DNA of 64,000 nucleotides from Knoellia sp. Soil729. Its GTDB lineage: Bacteria > Actinomycetota > Actinomycetes > Actinomycetales > Dermatophilaceae. Shown here one piece after another: positions 44,805 to 54,792 of the stretch (positions within the stretch are counted from its first letter, which is position 1; the number at the start of each line of letters is the position of its first letter). The DNA lies in contig NZ_LMSA01000002.1 of assembly GCF_001427985.1 (NCBI RefSeq), positions 91,550-155,549 of the forward strand, given 5' to 3'. The notes under the pieces are model-generated. The model was given only the letters and a program-made list of their open reading frames with translations. It had not been told where the DNA came from and did no database searches. The position numbers were made by a program, and so were the translations under genes.

Positions 44805-45548
44805 ATGGACAACACCAGTGGTGTCGGCGTTCTCGACAAGGCGGCCATCGTCTTGAGCGCCCTCGAAGCCGGCCCCTCAACCCTCGCCCAGCTCGTCACC
44901 GCCACCGGGCTGGCGCGCCCGACGGCCCACCGCCTCGCGGTGGCCCTCGAGCACCACCGGCTCGTCGGGCGTGACATGCAGGGACGCTTCGTGCTCGGCC
45001 CTCGCCTGGGCGAGCTCGCCGCCGCGGCCGGCGAGGACCGCCTGCTCGCGGCAGCAGGGCCCGTCCTCGGGGCCCTGCGTGACCACACCAACGAGAGTGC
45101 TCAGCTGTTCCGCCGCCAAGGCGAGCACCGGATCTGCGTCTCGGCCGCCGAGCGGCCGGTGGGGCTGCGCGACTCCATCCCGATCGGCGCCAGCCTGACG
45201 ATGCTCGCCGGCTCGGCCGCCCAGATCCTGCTCGCCTGGGAGGAGCCGGACCGGCTCCACCGCGGCCTGCAGGGCGCAGCCTTCAACGCCACCACGCTCT
45301 CGGGAGTGCGCCGGCGCGGCTGGGCCCAGAGCGTGGGCGAACGCGAGGCCGGCGTCGCCTCCGTCTCCGCGCCGGTCCGCTCCCCCTCGGGGCGCGTCAT
45401 CGCGGCCGTGTCGATCTCCGGACCCATCGAGCGCCTGTCGCGCCAGCCCGGCCGACTGCACGCGGCCACCGTGATCGCGGGGGCCAACAAGCTCACCGAG
45501 GTCCTCGCCCGCCACGCGAAGACCGCAGAGGAGCAGCACTCGGCCTGA
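44805..45548 (+). CDS. IclR-family transcriptional regulator (NdgR/LtbR-like)
   Basis: 247 residues starting [20 protein letters not shown]. An N-terminal winged helix-turn-helix ([24 protein letters not shown]) is followed by the IclR effector domain. The location divergent from leuCD and the sequence are those of NdgR (Streptomyces) and LtbR (Corynebacterium), regulators of branched-chain amino acid genes. It likely binds between the two genes. NdgR is also known to control other amino acid genes. Confidence 0.86.
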   Translation: MDNTSGVGVLDKAAIVLSALEAGPSTLAQLVTATGLARPTAHRLAVALEHHRLVGRDMQGRFVLGPRLGELAAAAGEDRLLAAAGPVLGALRDHTNESAQLFRRQGEHRICVSAAERPVGLRDSIPIGASLTMLAGSAAQILLAWEEPDRLHRGLQGAAFNATTLSGVRRRGWAQSVGEREAGVASVSAPVRSPSGRVIAAVSISGPIERLSRQPGRLHAATVIAGANKLTEVLARHAKTAEEQHSA

Positions 45549-45578
45549 CCGCCGCGGTGAGGCCACGGCATACACGCA

Positions 45579-45615
45579 GAAGTCCCCGCCACCTCGAGGA
45601 GGTGGCGGGGACTTC
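45579..45615. terminator. Bidirectional hairpin terminator
   Basis: A 16-bp perfect stem GAAGTCCCCGCCACCT/AGGTGGCGGGGACTTC with a 5-base loop CGAGG, between the IclR gene and the convergent tRNA-Glu. It terminates both transcripts. Confidence 0.85.
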
Positions 45616-45622
45616 GTGTACG

Positions 45623-45695
45623 TAGCCCCAACGGGATTTGAACCCGTGCTAACGCCGTGAGAGGGCGCCGTGCTAGGCCGCTACACAATGGGGCC
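45623..45695 (-). tRNA. tRNA-Glu (anticodon CTC)
   Basis: A 73-base cloverleaf on the minus strand. Acceptor GGCCCCA pairs with TGGGGCT (G1-U wobble), the anticodon loop is CTCTCAC with CTC (codon GAG), and the T-loop is TTCAAAT (GGGTTCAAATCCC). No CCA is encoded. It is read after tRNA-Gln and gltX, and a terminator follows. Confidence 0.93.
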
Positions 45696-45794
45696 ATGAC
45701 TGTGCTGTCGGAGCGAGCTTCGACAGCGGGTGAAAGAATACCGTAGAACGGCAGTTCTTTCGAATCGGCCTCCGCCACAGGGGCTTTGACCAAG

Positions 45795-45866
45795 CTGGGG
45801 TACCAGGACTCGAACCTAGAATGACGGTACCAGAAACCGTAGTGTTGCCGATTACACCATACCCCA
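45795..45866 (-). tRNA. tRNA-Gln (anticodon CTG)
   Basis: A 72-base cloverleaf on the minus strand. Acceptor TGGGGTA pairs with TACCCCA, the anticodon loop is TTCTGGT with CTG (codon CAG), and the T-arm is GGTTCGAGTCC. No CCA is encoded. It lies between gltX and tRNA-Glu. Confidence 0.93.
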
Positions 45867-45983
45867 AGGGGGTATCACCGACGCTGTGGTCCGAAGACCT
45901 CATCCACCGGTGAACCGAGGAGTGATACTACCGGCCGCTCCCCCGACGCCCAAATCGACTCGTGTTCGGGCTCCCTCGACCGC

Positions 45984-47516
<1,533 letters not shown>

Positions 47517-47594
47517 GATGACCCGATTCTAGGGTCTACGTTGGGCGCAGGGTCCGGGCGACCGGCGTCCGGCACGACCTGACGGAGACACCCC

Positions 47595-47807
47595 ATGACC
47601 GATCACGTCTACGCCATCTCCGAGCTGGTGGGCAGCTCCCCCGACGGCGTCGAGGCGGCAGTGAACAACGCCCTCGCCTCCGCCAGCTCCAGCGTCCGCA
47701 ACCTCGACTGGTTCGAGGTGACCCAGATCCGTGGCCACCTCGGCGAGTCCGGTGAGGTCGCCGACTGGCAGGTGGGCATCAAGCTCGGCTTCCGCGTCGA
47801 GAAGTAG
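47595..47807 (+). CDS. Dodecin
   Basis: 70 residues, the exact dodecin size, starting MTDHVYAISELVGSSPDGVEAAVNNALASASSSVRNLDWFEV. The motif and the single Trp that stacks with flavin (NLDWFEV) identify it. Dodecins form hollow 12-mers that bind FMN or riboflavin or CoA and buffer flavins. GGAGA lies about 10 bases before ATG 47595. The gene is divergent from gltX. Confidence 0.92.
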   Translation: MTDHVYAISELVGSSPDGVEAAVNNALASASSSVRNLDWFEVTQIRGHLGESGEVADWQVGIKLGFRVEK

Positions 47808-47815
47808 CCCCCGGG

Positions 47816-47882
47816 ACGACTGATTGCCCGTTCGGCCAGCTGCGAGCGCAGCGAGCGACTGGCCGAACGGGCAATCAGTCGT
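47816..47882. repeat. Intergenic palindrome, family B copy 2
   Basis: 67 bases with perfect 24-bp arms. The left arm starts ACGACTGATTGCCCG, the right arm is its reverse complement, and the centre is CTGCGAGCGCAGCGAGCGA. It lies between the convergent dodecin and sigma factor genes. Reverse-complemented, it aligns with copy 1 at 35550-35615 over its whole length. Confidence 0.88.
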
Positions 47883-47903
47883 ACTCCTGTCCCTGATGGT
47901 CGG

Positions 47904-49136
47904 TCAGGTCTCGCGCCGCGCAGCCAGCCAGGCACGCTCGGCCGGGTTCTGCGTGGTCGCGATCGCGGCGGCATACGCGTGGGTTGCGTCCTCCGCACGT
48001 CCGAGACGGCGCAGCAGCTCCGCTCTGCTTGCGTGCCATGGTGCGTATGCCGTGAGCTCCAGTGCGTCGATGACCGCCAGTGCGACGTGGGGCCCGTCGA
48101 CCTCGGCGAGGGCGACCGCACGGTTGAGCTCGACGACCGGTGTGGGGTGGACGCGCACGAGCTGGTCGTAGAGCGCGAGCACCTGGCCCCAGTCGGTGGC
48201 CGATGCCTCGAGGGTGTCGGTGTGGACGGCCTGGATCGCGGCCTGCAGCTGGTAGGCACCAGGAGCATTGCGGCGCAGGCACTCTCGCACGAGCGCGTGG
48301 CCCTCCTCGATGAGCCCGAGGTCCCACAGGGTCCGGTCCTGCTCGCTGAGGGTGACCCACCGCCCGTCGGCGCCGATGCGTGCGGGGCGGCGGGCTCGGC
48401 TCAGGAGCATGAGCGCGAGCAGGCCGTCGACCTCGGGTGGTGAGCCGACGCCGACCGCGATCGACTGCACCTGGCGAGTGAGCCTGATGGCCTCGTCGGC
48501 GAGGTCCTGGCGGTCGGCACCGTCACCGCTGGAGCTGAGGTAGCCCTCGTTGTAGATGAGGTACAGCACCGCGAGCACGCCATCGAGGCGTTCGGCGAGG
48601 TCGTCCGGGGCAGGGACTCGGTACGGGATCCGGGCCCTGGCGATCTTGCCCTTGGCGCGGGTGATGCGCTGGGCCATGGTCGTCTCGGGGACGAGGAAGG
48701 CGCTGGCGATCTCCGCAACGGTGAGGCCGCCGAGCAGGCGCAGGGTCAGGGCGACCCTGGCCGGCTCGGCGAGCGCGGGGTGGCAGCAGGTGAAGATCAG
48801 CCGGAGCCGGTCGTCCTTCACCGGACCGCTCGCCTCCGGGGGCGTGTCGTCGGTGAGCATGGCGGCCTCGGCGTACTTCTCGTCGCGCACCTTCTCGCGA
48901 CGGAGGTGGTCCAGCGCCTTGCGGCTGGCCGTGGTGGTGAGCCACCCGGCGGGGTTGGGCGGGACACCGTCGCGGGGCCACCGCTGGAGCGCGATGACGA
49001 TGGCCTCGCCGAGGGCGTCCTCGGCCACGCCGATGTCGCCGTAGCGACGGATGAGACCGGCAACCACCCGGCCGTACTCGGTGCGGACGACGTCGGCGAC
49101 GGCGTCCGAACCACGAGCGGCTGCGGGGGCGGGCAC
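47904..49136 (-). CDS. ECF-type RNA polymerase sigma factor with C-terminal SnoaL/TPR-like extension (ECF42 type)
   Basis: 410 residues (GTG start). The ECF sigma2 region is AEDALGEAIVIALQRWPRDGVPPNPAGWLTTTASRKALD and sigma4 is LTVAEIASAFLVPETTMAQRITRAKGKI. About 200 residues follow, including a helical-repeat-like region (AIQAVHTDTLEASATDWGQVLALYDQLVRV), the large C-terminal extension that marks the ECF42 group. The gene lies just below a DGPF/YCII partner, as in ECF42 systems. The extension is thought to replace an anti-sigma factor. It probably regulates its own operon. Confidence 0.9.
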   Translation of the reverse strand: MPAPAAARGSDAVADVVRTEYGRVVAGLIRRYGDIGVAEDALGEAIVIALQRWPRDGVPPNPAGWLTTTASRKALDHLRREKVRDEKYAEAAMLTDDTPPEASGPVKDDRLRLIFTCCHPALAEPARVALTLRLLGGLTVAEIASAFLVPETTMAQRITRAKGKIARARIPYRVPAPDDLAERLDGVLAVLYLIYNEGYLSSSGDGADRQDLADEAIRLTRQVQSIAVGVGSPPEVDGLLALMLLSRARRPARIGADGRWVTLSEQDRTLWDLGLIEEGHALVRECLRRNAPGAYQLQAAIQAVHTDTLEASATDWGQVLALYDQLVRVHPTPVVELNRAVALAEVDGPHVALAVIDALELTAYAPWHASRAELLRRLGRAEDATHAYAAAIATTQNPAERAWLAARRET

Positions 49137-49158
49137 GGGCGGGCTCAGGTGCAGTCGG

Positions 49159-49512
49159 TCACTGGGAGGCGGCGTCGAAGGGACGGACCTCGACCGCGGC
49201 CCCGCAGGCGGCCGAGCCCTGCTTGGCCCAGTCGAGCGCGTCGTCGAGGTCGGCCGCCTCGATGATCCAGAAGCCCCCGAGGAACTCTTTGGCCTCCGAG
49301 AAGGGGCCGTCGGTCACGGTGGGGCGCTCGCCAGTGGCGTCCACCACCGTCGCGGTCGTGATCGGCGCGAGACCGCCGGCGAAGACCCACTTGCCGGCCT
49401 CCTGGAGCGTGTCGTTGAAGCGTCCGACCGTCGCGAACATCTCCTGCATCTCGTCGTCCGTGGGGACGGCGTCGTCGACGTTGCCGACGACGGAAAGCAT
49501 GTACTGCGTCAT
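49159..49512 (-). CDS. YCII-related DGPF-domain protein (ECF42 partner)
   Basis: 117 residues starting MTQYMLSVVGNVDDAVPTDDEM. It has the YCII-like fold with the signature TDGPFSEAKEFLGGFWIIEAADLDDALDWA. DGPF proteins are almost always encoded next to ECF42 sigma factors, which control them. A clear AAGGAGA stands six bases before the ATG. The sigma factor gene follows after 22 bases, so they form one operon. Confidence 0.9.
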   Translation of the reverse strand: MTQYMLSVVGNVDDAVPTDDEMQEMFATVGRFNDTLQEAGKWVFAGGLAPITTATVVDATGERPTVTDGPFSEAKEFLGGFWIIEAADLDDALDWAKQGSAACGAAVEVRPFDAASQ

Positions 49513-49646
49513 GGTGGCTCTCCTTGAGGTGAACGACCGGCCGCCGTCCGTGGCGTCCTGCGTCGTCGTTCATCCTCTCCACGAACGGGCCCGCACGGAT
49601 ACGACAGACTCCGCGAAGTTTTCTCGGACTTCTGCAGGGCTCGGGC

Positions 49647-50420
49647 TCACTCGGCCGCGACGAAGGGGTTGCTCAGCGTGCCGATCTGGTCGATCTCGAC
49701 CTCGACGCGCTGACCGGCGACGACCTGCCCGACACCGGCGGGGGTGCCGGTGAGGATGACGTCGCCCGGCAGCAGGGTGAAGGCCTGCGAGGCATGGGCG
49801 ATGAGCTCGGCGACGCCGTGGACCATGTCGGACGTCGGGCCGTCCTGGACGACCTCGCCATCGAGGGTGGTGCGGATCCGGCACCCGGCCGGGTCGAGGC
49901 TGGTCTCGATCCACGGGCCGAGCGGGCAGAACGTGTCCAGGCCCTTGGCCCGCGACCACTGTCCGTCGCCGCGCTGCAGGTCACGCGCGGTCACGTCGTT
50001 GGCGACGGTGTAGCCGAAGACCGTGGAGAGGGCTTGGTCGACCGGCACGTCCTTGGCCAGGCGCCCGATGACGACGGCGAGCTCGCCCTCGTAGCTGACC
50101 TCCTGCGTGAACCCGGGGATCACCACCGGGTCACCGGGCCCGACGACGGCGGTGTTGGGGATGAGGAACATCAGCGGGCTCGTCGGAGCCTCGCCGCCCA
50201 TCTCCTTGGCGTGCTCGGCGTAGTTCTTGCCGATGCCGATGACCTTGCTGCGCGGGATGACCGGCGCCAGCAGGCGCACGTCCTCGACGAGGTGGGTCGC
50301 GCCCGTCAGCTCGATCCTGGTGTAGAGCGGGTCGCCCGTGATCTCGGCGATCTTCTCGCCAGCACCGTCGACCAGCCCGTAGACCGGGTCCTCACCAGTA
50401 GTGAATCTCGCAATACGCAC
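49647..50420 (-). CDS. Fumarylacetoacetate hydrolase-family protein
   Basis: 257 residues (GTG start) with the FAH-fold metal site: KVIGIGKNYAEHAKEMG, VSYEGELAVVIGR (Glu ligand), FGYTVANDVTARDLQ (Asp ligand), and GDVILTGTPAGVG. Family members hydrolyse or decarboxylate beta-diketones and hydroxyhexenedioates. TAGAGT (50432-50427) six bases before the GTG is a leaderless -10 box. The actual substrate is unknown. Confidence 0.88.
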   Translation of the reverse strand: MRIARFTTGEDPVYGLVDGAGEKIAEITGDPLYTRIELTGATHLVEDVRLLAPVIPRSKVIGIGKNYAEHAKEMGGEAPTSPLMFLIPNTAVVGPGDPVVIPGFTQEVSYEGELAVVIGRLAKDVPVDQALSTVFGYTVANDVTARDLQRGDGQWSRAKGLDTFCPLGPWIETSLDPAGCRIRTTLDGEVVQDGPTSDMVHGVAELIAHASQAFTLLPGDVILTGTPAGVGQVVAGQRVEVEIDQIGTLSNPFVAAE

Positions 50421-50426
50421 GGGCTC

Positions 50427-50432
50427 ACTCTA
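50427..50432 (-). promoter_or_regulatory. Leaderless-type -10 box for the FAH gene
   Basis: TAGAGT on the minus strand, GAGCCC, then GTG 50420. It lies within the 21-base gap between the FAH start and the upstream gene's stop. Confidence 0.5.
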
Positions 50433-50441
50433 GGGCGAGCC

Positions 50442-51290
50442 TCACTCCAGGCGAGCAGCGACGGTCGACGCGAGGACGGCATACCCGGCGTCGTTGGCGT
50501 GGATGTCGCTCTTGGTGCACATCCAGGTCCAGGCGCAGATCGTCGCGACGTTGGTCGGGATGGGTCCGTATGCCGTGGTCACGGGTGTCGTGTTGGTGGA
50601 CCTGAACGCCGTGGCGACGTCCGCGACGTCGGCCCCGGCCGTGGCCGCCGCACGAGCGACCGCGGCGTTGAGTGCGCCCTGCAACACGCTCGATGCCCCT
50701 GCAGCCGTCTGACCGGCCGTACCGGTGAGCCAAAGGGCGAGGAACGGGTTGTAGTAGTTCAGGACGACGATCTGGGTGTCCGGGCCGGTCGCGGCGCGCA
50801 GCTCGCCGAGCGTCTTGGTGAGGTTGGCCTCAACCGTGCCGACCGCCTTCAGGGCGCACGTGAAGTCGATCACCGGGCGTGCACACGGGGTGACGTCGTT
50901 GGCGCCGATGTCGATGGTGACGAGGTCGACCTTGCTCTTGTGCGCCTTGAGGAACTGCACGCCCTCGGCCAGCTGGCTGCCGGCCTCGTAGGCGCAGCGG
51001 TCGGTGCCCATGAGCGAGGTGGTCGTCGCTCCGGAGCACGAGATGTTGCGCAGCTTGGCCTTGGGAGCGGTCTCCTGCAGGGCGTCCAGCACGCCGCCGA
51101 CGTAGCCGCCAGTGCGGTCGTCGCCCACCCCTGGCTGGTATCCGGCCGCGAGGGAGTCACCGAGGGCGAGGTACCAGCTCGTCGCGTTCTGCGCCGCCTT
51201 GCCCTGGTCGCCGCCCGGGCCTGCGTACGCAGCGGACGGCGCCACGAGGGCGAGGAAGCAGGCGATGACCAGGGTGAGGGTTCGACGCAT
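50442..51290 (-). CDS. Secreted SGNH/GDSL-family esterase/lipase
   Basis: 282 residues with a signal peptide (RRTLTLVIACFLALVAPSAAYA, cleavage after AYA). The mature protein opens LALGDSLAAGYQPG (Ser block), then GATTTSLMG, DIGANDVTP (block with Gly/Asn) and DIHANDAGYAVLA (catalytic Asp-His). Paired Cys probably form disulfides. Such enzymes cleave acyl esters outside the cell. GGAGC lies about seven bases before ATG 51290. Two octamer copies (50477, 50568) are inside the gene. Confidence 0.9.
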   Translation of the reverse strand: MRRTLTLVIACFLALVAPSAAYAGPGGDQGKAAQNATSWYLALGDSLAAGYQPGVGDDRTGGYVGGVLDALQETAPKAKLRNISCSGATTTSLMGTDRCAYEAGSQLAEGVQFLKAHKSKVDLVTIDIGANDVTPCARPVIDFTCALKAVGTVEANLTKTLGELRAATGPDTQIVVLNYYNPFLALWLTGTAGQTAAGASSVLQGALNAAVARAAATAGADVADVATAFRSTNTTPVTTAYGPIPTNVATICAWTWMCTKSDIHANDAGYAVLASTVAARLE

Positions 51291-51408
51291 GACGGCAGCT
51301 CCAGGGGGATGCTCATGGCCGCGGCATGCGGCCCACCATGGATCGTCGCACGACCCCGCGTCGTCCGTGGTGACTTGGCCCGACCGACTCACCTACGCTG
51401 GTGAGGCC

Positions 51409-52305
51409 ATGCTGCCGGACGCCCCCACCCTCCTCGACTCCCCGACATGGACCGTGCGCGAGTCCGCCCACCACTCGCGGGTCGAGGCGGCGACCGCGGC
51501 GCACCGAGCCCGGCGCGGCCAGCAGGTGCGCCACCCGGTCGAGGACTTCCTCTTCAGCTACTACTCGACGACGCCCGCGCAGCTGCGCCGTTGGCACCCC
51601 GGCGCCGGCGTGCGCCTGGCCGGTGCGAGCGGCCTCGAGCGAGCGGGGTGGAAGCACTACCGCGTCGTGGACGACGCGGTCGAGCTCGACGTCGAGGCGT
51701 TCGTCGCGGCCCGCGGACGCGCGGTCGAGTTCATCGCGCGGCTGCTTTCGGCGACGGCCTCGCGACCTGCTCGGCTCGGCTGCTTCGGCCTGCACGAGTG
51801 GGCCATGGTGTATCGCGCCACGGACGGTGACATCCGGCACGAGCAGGTGCCACTGCGCCTGAGCCAGGCTGCGACGGACGCGGTCGTCGAGCGCCACCAG
51901 ATCACGTGCACCCACTTCGACGCGTTCCGCTTCTTCACGGCGGATGCGTTGCCCCGCAACGCTGTCCAGCCCACGAGGGAGTCGCAGGTCGCGCTCGAGC
52001 AGCCGGGCTGCCTGCACGCGGGGATGGACGTCTACAAGTGGGCGACGAAGCTCACTCCACTCGTGCCGAGCGAGCTCACGCTGGACTGCTTCGACCTCGC
52101 GATGGAGATCCGCCTCCTTGACATGCAGGCGTCGCCCTACGACCTCTCCGCCTACGACGTCGAACCGGTGAGGATCGAGACGGCAACGGGCAAGGCGGCA
52201 TACCTCGAGCGCCAGCGAGCGTTCGCCGAGCGCTCCAACGTCCTGCGCCACCGCCTGCTCACGGTCCTCGAGACCTCGGGCGCTGCTGGGCTCATTCGGG
52301 CCTGA
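51409..52305 (+). CDS. Protein annotated in relatives as 3-methyladenine DNA glycosylase
   Basis: 298 residues starting MLPDAPTLLDSPTW. The sequence (LGCFGLHEWAMVYR, RHEQVPLRL, THFDAFRFFT, CLHAGMDVYKWATKL, ASPYDLSAYD) is characteristic of an actinobacterial family usually called 3-methyladenine DNA glycosylase. No helix-hairpin-helix or other known glycosylase motif is visible, so the name rests on annotation tradition. TACGCT (51394-51399) lies nine bases before the ATG. Its C-terminal codons overlap the end of convergent arfB. Confidence 0.65.
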   Translation: MLPDAPTLLDSPTWTVRESAHHSRVEAATAAHRARRGQQVRHPVEDFLFSYYSTTPAQLRRWHPGAGVRLAGASGLERAGWKHYRVVDDAVELDVEAFVAARGRAVEFIARLLSATASRPARLGCFGLHEWAMVYRATDGDIRHEQVPLRLSQAATDAVVERHQITCTHFDAFRFFTADALPRNAVQPTRESQVALEQPGCLHAGMDVYKWATKLTPLVPSELTLDCFDLAMEIRLLDMQASPYDLSAYDVEPVRIETATGKAAYLERQRAFAERSNVLRHRLLTVLETSGAAGLIRA

Positions 52306-52756
52306 GCCGACCGCGTCCGGACTTGAGGGTGCCGCGGCGCTTCTTGGCGTCGAGGCGGCGGCGCTGGGAGCCGCGGGTCGGGCGCGTCGGCCGACGGGTG
52401 GGCGGCGCCGGTGCCAGGGCGTCGCGCAACAGGTTCGCGAGCCGCTCGCGGGCGGCGGCTCGGTTGCGCAGCTGTGACCGGTACTCGGACGCGGCGATGA
52501 CGAGCTGGCCCTGCACGAGGCTGGACGCGAGGACCTCGAGGACGCGTTCGGCCTGGGTCGGCGTGAGGGACGCCGAGGTTGCGGGTGCGAAGGCCAGCTC
52601 GACCCGGCTGTCGGTGGTGTTGACGCCCTGGCCGCCGGGGCCGGACGAGCGGCTGAAGCGTTCGACGAGCTCGCCGGCATCGATCACCAACCCGCTCGCA
52701 AGCCCCGGACCGGGTCGCACGACGAGGTCGCCACCAGGTCCGCTCATGCTGCTCAT
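52292..52756 (-). CDS. arfB: Alternative ribosome-rescue peptidyl-tRNA hydrolase ArfB
   Basis: 154 residues. The class-I release factor-like GGQ motif in RSSGPGGQGVNTTDSRVEL is diagnostic. The C-terminal tail is Arg/Lys-rich (RRPTRPTRGSQRRRLDAKKRRG), as needed to enter the empty mRNA channel of stalled ribosomes. ArfB frees peptides from non-stop ribosomes independently of tmRNA. ATG 52756 or 52747 could start it. It lies downstream of cimA in the same direction. Confidence 0.9.
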   Translation of the reverse strand: MSSMSGPGGDLVVRPGPGLASGLVIDAGELVERFSRSSGPGGQGVNTTDSRVELAFAPATSASLTPTQAERVLEVLASSLVQGQLVIAASEYRSQLRNRAAARERLANLLRDALAPAPPTRRPTRPTRGSQRRRLDAKKRRGTLKSGRGRLRPE

Positions 52757-52784
52757 GGTCGCACCCGGGTGCGCGCATCGCAGG

Positions 52785-54398
52785 TCAGCGTGCGGGCACT
52801 CCCGCCCGAAGCAGGCCGTAGGTCACGCTCTCGACGAGGGCCCTCCAGCTCGCCTCGAGGATGTTGGGGGCGACGCCGATGGTCTCCCAGGTCGTCTCGC
52901 CGTCACTGGTCTCGATGAGGACGCGGGTCACGGCGTCGGTGCCGTGGGCGGCGTCGAGGATGCGCACGCGGTAGTCGATGAGCTCGAGGTGCTCGACCTC
53001 GGGATAGGCCGGGGCCAGCGCCAGGCGCAGGGCGTGGTCGAGCGCGTTCACCGGGCCGTTGCCCTCGCCGGTGCGCAGCACCCTCTTGCCGCCGGCCGTG
53101 AGCTTGACCGTCGCCTCCGAGAGGGCCTCACCCTCGGACTGCGAGTCCGTGATGACCCGCCACGACTCGACCTCGAAGAAGGCGGGGAGGGCGCCGTCGA
53201 TCTCGCGTCGCAGCAGCAGCTCGAAGCTCGCGTCGGCCGCGTCGAAGGTGTAGCCGCGCAGCTCGAGGTCCTTGACCATTGCCAGCACCTTCTGGACGAG
53301 CACGCCGTCGGCCTCGTTCTGCGAGTCGAGCTCGAGGCCGAGCTCGCGCGACTTCAGCTCGACCGAGGCACGTCCGGCCATGTCCGAGATGAGCATGCGC
53401 ATGTCGTTGCCGACGTGCTTGGGGTCGAGGTGCTGGTAGAGGTCCGGGTCGACCTTGATGGCGCTGGCGTGCAGGCCCGCCTTGTGTGCGAAGGCGCTGG
53501 CTCCCGTGTAGGGCTGACGGCTGTAGGCCGGCACGTTCGTGATCTCACTGATCGCGTGGCTGATGCGCGTCGACTCCTGCAGGCGGTGCGGCTCCATGAC
53601 CGACACCCCCTCCTTGAGCTGGAGGTTGGCCACCACCGTGACGAGGTTGGCGTTGCCGGTGCGCTCGCCGTAGCCGTTGATCGTGCCCTGCACGTGCGTT
53701 GCGCCGGCGTCGACGGCAGCCATCGAGTTGGCCACGGCACAACCGGTGTCGTTGTGGCAGTGGATGCCGAGACGAGCGTCCGCCCCGGTCGGGTCCAGCC
53801 CGAGCGCCGCGACCACGTCGGTGACGACGTCCCACACCTGCCCGGGCAACATGCCGCCGTTGGTGTCGCACAGCGCAGCCACCTCCGCACCCGACTCGAG
53901 CGCAGCGTGAAGTGCCTCGAGGGCGTACGCCCGGTCCACGGCATACCCGTCGAAGAAGTGCTCCGCGTCCAGGAAGACGCGCCGCCCCTCCCCCCGCAGG
54001 AACGACACGGTGTCGCGGATCATCTCGAGGTTCTCCGCACCGGTCGTGCGCAGCGCCCGCTCGACGTGCCCGATGTGCGACTTGGCGACGAGGGTGACGA
54101 CAGGTGCCTGGCTGTCCAGGAGGGCCCGCACGAGCGGATCGGTCGAGGCCTGGCCTCCGGCCCGGCGGGTGGCGCCGAACGCGGCGAGGGTGGCGTTGTG
54201 GAGCGTGAGCTCGGTGGCGGCCCGGGCGAAGAACTCGGTGTCCTTGGGGTTCGCGCCGGGCCAGCCACCTTCGATGAAGCCGACTCCGAGGTCGTCGAGG
54301 TGGGACGCGATCGTGAGCTTGTCCACGACAGAGAGGTTGAGTCCCTCCTGCTGGGCACCGTCACGCAACGTCGTGTCGTAGACGTGCAAGTCGCTCAT
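52785..54398 (-). CDS. cimA: (R)-citramalate synthase
   Basis: 537 residues starting MSDLHVYDTTLRDGAQQEGLN. The DRE-TIM fold shows RDGAQQEG, HCHNDTGCAVANSMAAVDAGATHVQGT and GERTGNANL; the C-terminal domain (SFELLLRREIDG, HALRLALAP, DYRVRILD) is the LeuA-type regulatory domain. CimA condenses pyruvate and acetyl-CoA to citramalate, a route to isoleucine using LeuCD and LeuB. 2-isopropylmalate synthase and homocitrate synthase are the alternatives, but the sequence suits the CimA group. A leader attenuator precedes it. Confidence 0.88.
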   Translation of the reverse strand: MSDLHVYDTTLRDGAQQEGLNLSVVDKLTIASHLDDLGVGFIEGGWPGANPKDTEFFARAATELTLHNATLAAFGATRRAGGQASTDPLVRALLDSQAPVVTLVAKSHIGHVERALRTTGAENLEMIRDTVSFLRGEGRRVFLDAEHFFDGYAVDRAYALEALHAALESGAEVAALCDTNGGMLPGQVWDVVTDVVAALGLDPTGADARLGIHCHNDTGCAVANSMAAVDAGATHVQGTINGYGERTGNANLVTVVANLQLKEGVSVMEPHRLQESTRISHAISEITNVPAYSRQPYTGASAFAHKAGLHASAIKVDPDLYQHLDPKHVGNDMRMLISDMAGRASVELKSRELGLELDSQNEADGVLVQKVLAMVKDLELRGYTFDAADASFELLLRREIDGALPAFFEVESWRVITDSQSEGEALSEATVKLTAGGKRVLRTGEGNGPVNALDHALRLALAPAYPEVEHLELIDYRVRILDAAHGTDAVTRVLIETSDGETTWETIGVAPNILEASWRALVESVTYGLLRAGVPAR

Positions 54399-54542
54399 GG
54401 GTGTCGCCTCGATCTGGTCTCGTGCATCGGCGTGCTCAGACGTGTGCCTCACGTGTCGCTGTCGACTGGCGCTGCGACTCGGCCACCGGGGGTGGGGCGG
54501 CCGAGCTTCTCGTCCGGGCGACTCCGGCTTCCCGTCGTCGAC
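54399..54542 (-). other. Leader of cimA between attenuator and start codon
   Basis: About 145 bases of 5' untranslated RNA downstream of the attenuator hairpin and upstream of ATG 54398. I see no gene or other convincing motif in it. Confidence 0.5.
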
Positions 54543-54602
54543 CAAACAAAAAGACCCCCCGGGTGTGGGAGGTCTGCGCGACGAACTGTGTGTTCGTCGC
54601 GC
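54543..54602 (-). promoter_or_regulatory. Putative transcription attenuator in the cimA leader
   Basis: Reading on the minus strand, an 11-bp perfect hairpin (54602-54576, arms GCGCGACGAAC/GTTCGTCGCGC, loop ACACA) begins at the last base of the leader stop codon. Directly after it comes a terminator stem (54575-54552, AGACCTCCC/GGGGGGTCT with one wobble, loop ACACCC) followed by TTTTTGTTT (54551-54543). This is a classical Rho-independent terminator in front of cimA. I do not find a clean alternative antiterminator pairing, so the switching mechanism is inferred. Confidence 0.7.
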
Positions 54603-54637
54603 TAGTCGATAATGACGGTGGCGGTGGCCACGGACAT
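54602..54637 (-). CDS. Putative leader peptide of the cimA attenuator
   Basis: An 11-codon ORF on the minus strand, MSVATATVIID then TAG, ending two codons after consecutive Ile codons and with two Val. The codons fit a sensor of isoleucine and valine supply, the end products linked to CimA. Its stop abuts the 1:2 hairpin. No Shine-Dalgarno sequence stands before the ATG, so the start is uncertain; an upstream GTG in frame would add three codons. Confidence 0.55.
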   Translation of the reverse strand: MSVATATVIID

Positions 54638-54778
54638 GAGAGTCACAGGCAGAGCGTGGCAGAACAGACCAGCATCCGGGAAGGCCTGTCCACATCGTGG
54701 GCACCCTCCTCGTCCGCGTCTCGTCATCGCCTGCGCGAGCGGTTGATTCGACGTATGCCGTCCGCTCGCCCACGTCGC

Positions 54779-54792
54779 TAGGCTCGCCTCCC
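54779..54792 (+). promoter_or_regulatory. -10-like box for the YdeI-type gene
   Basis: TAGGCT at 54779-54784, eight bases before ATG 54793. The octamer GTATGCCG is 19 bases upstream of it. Confidence 0.4.
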
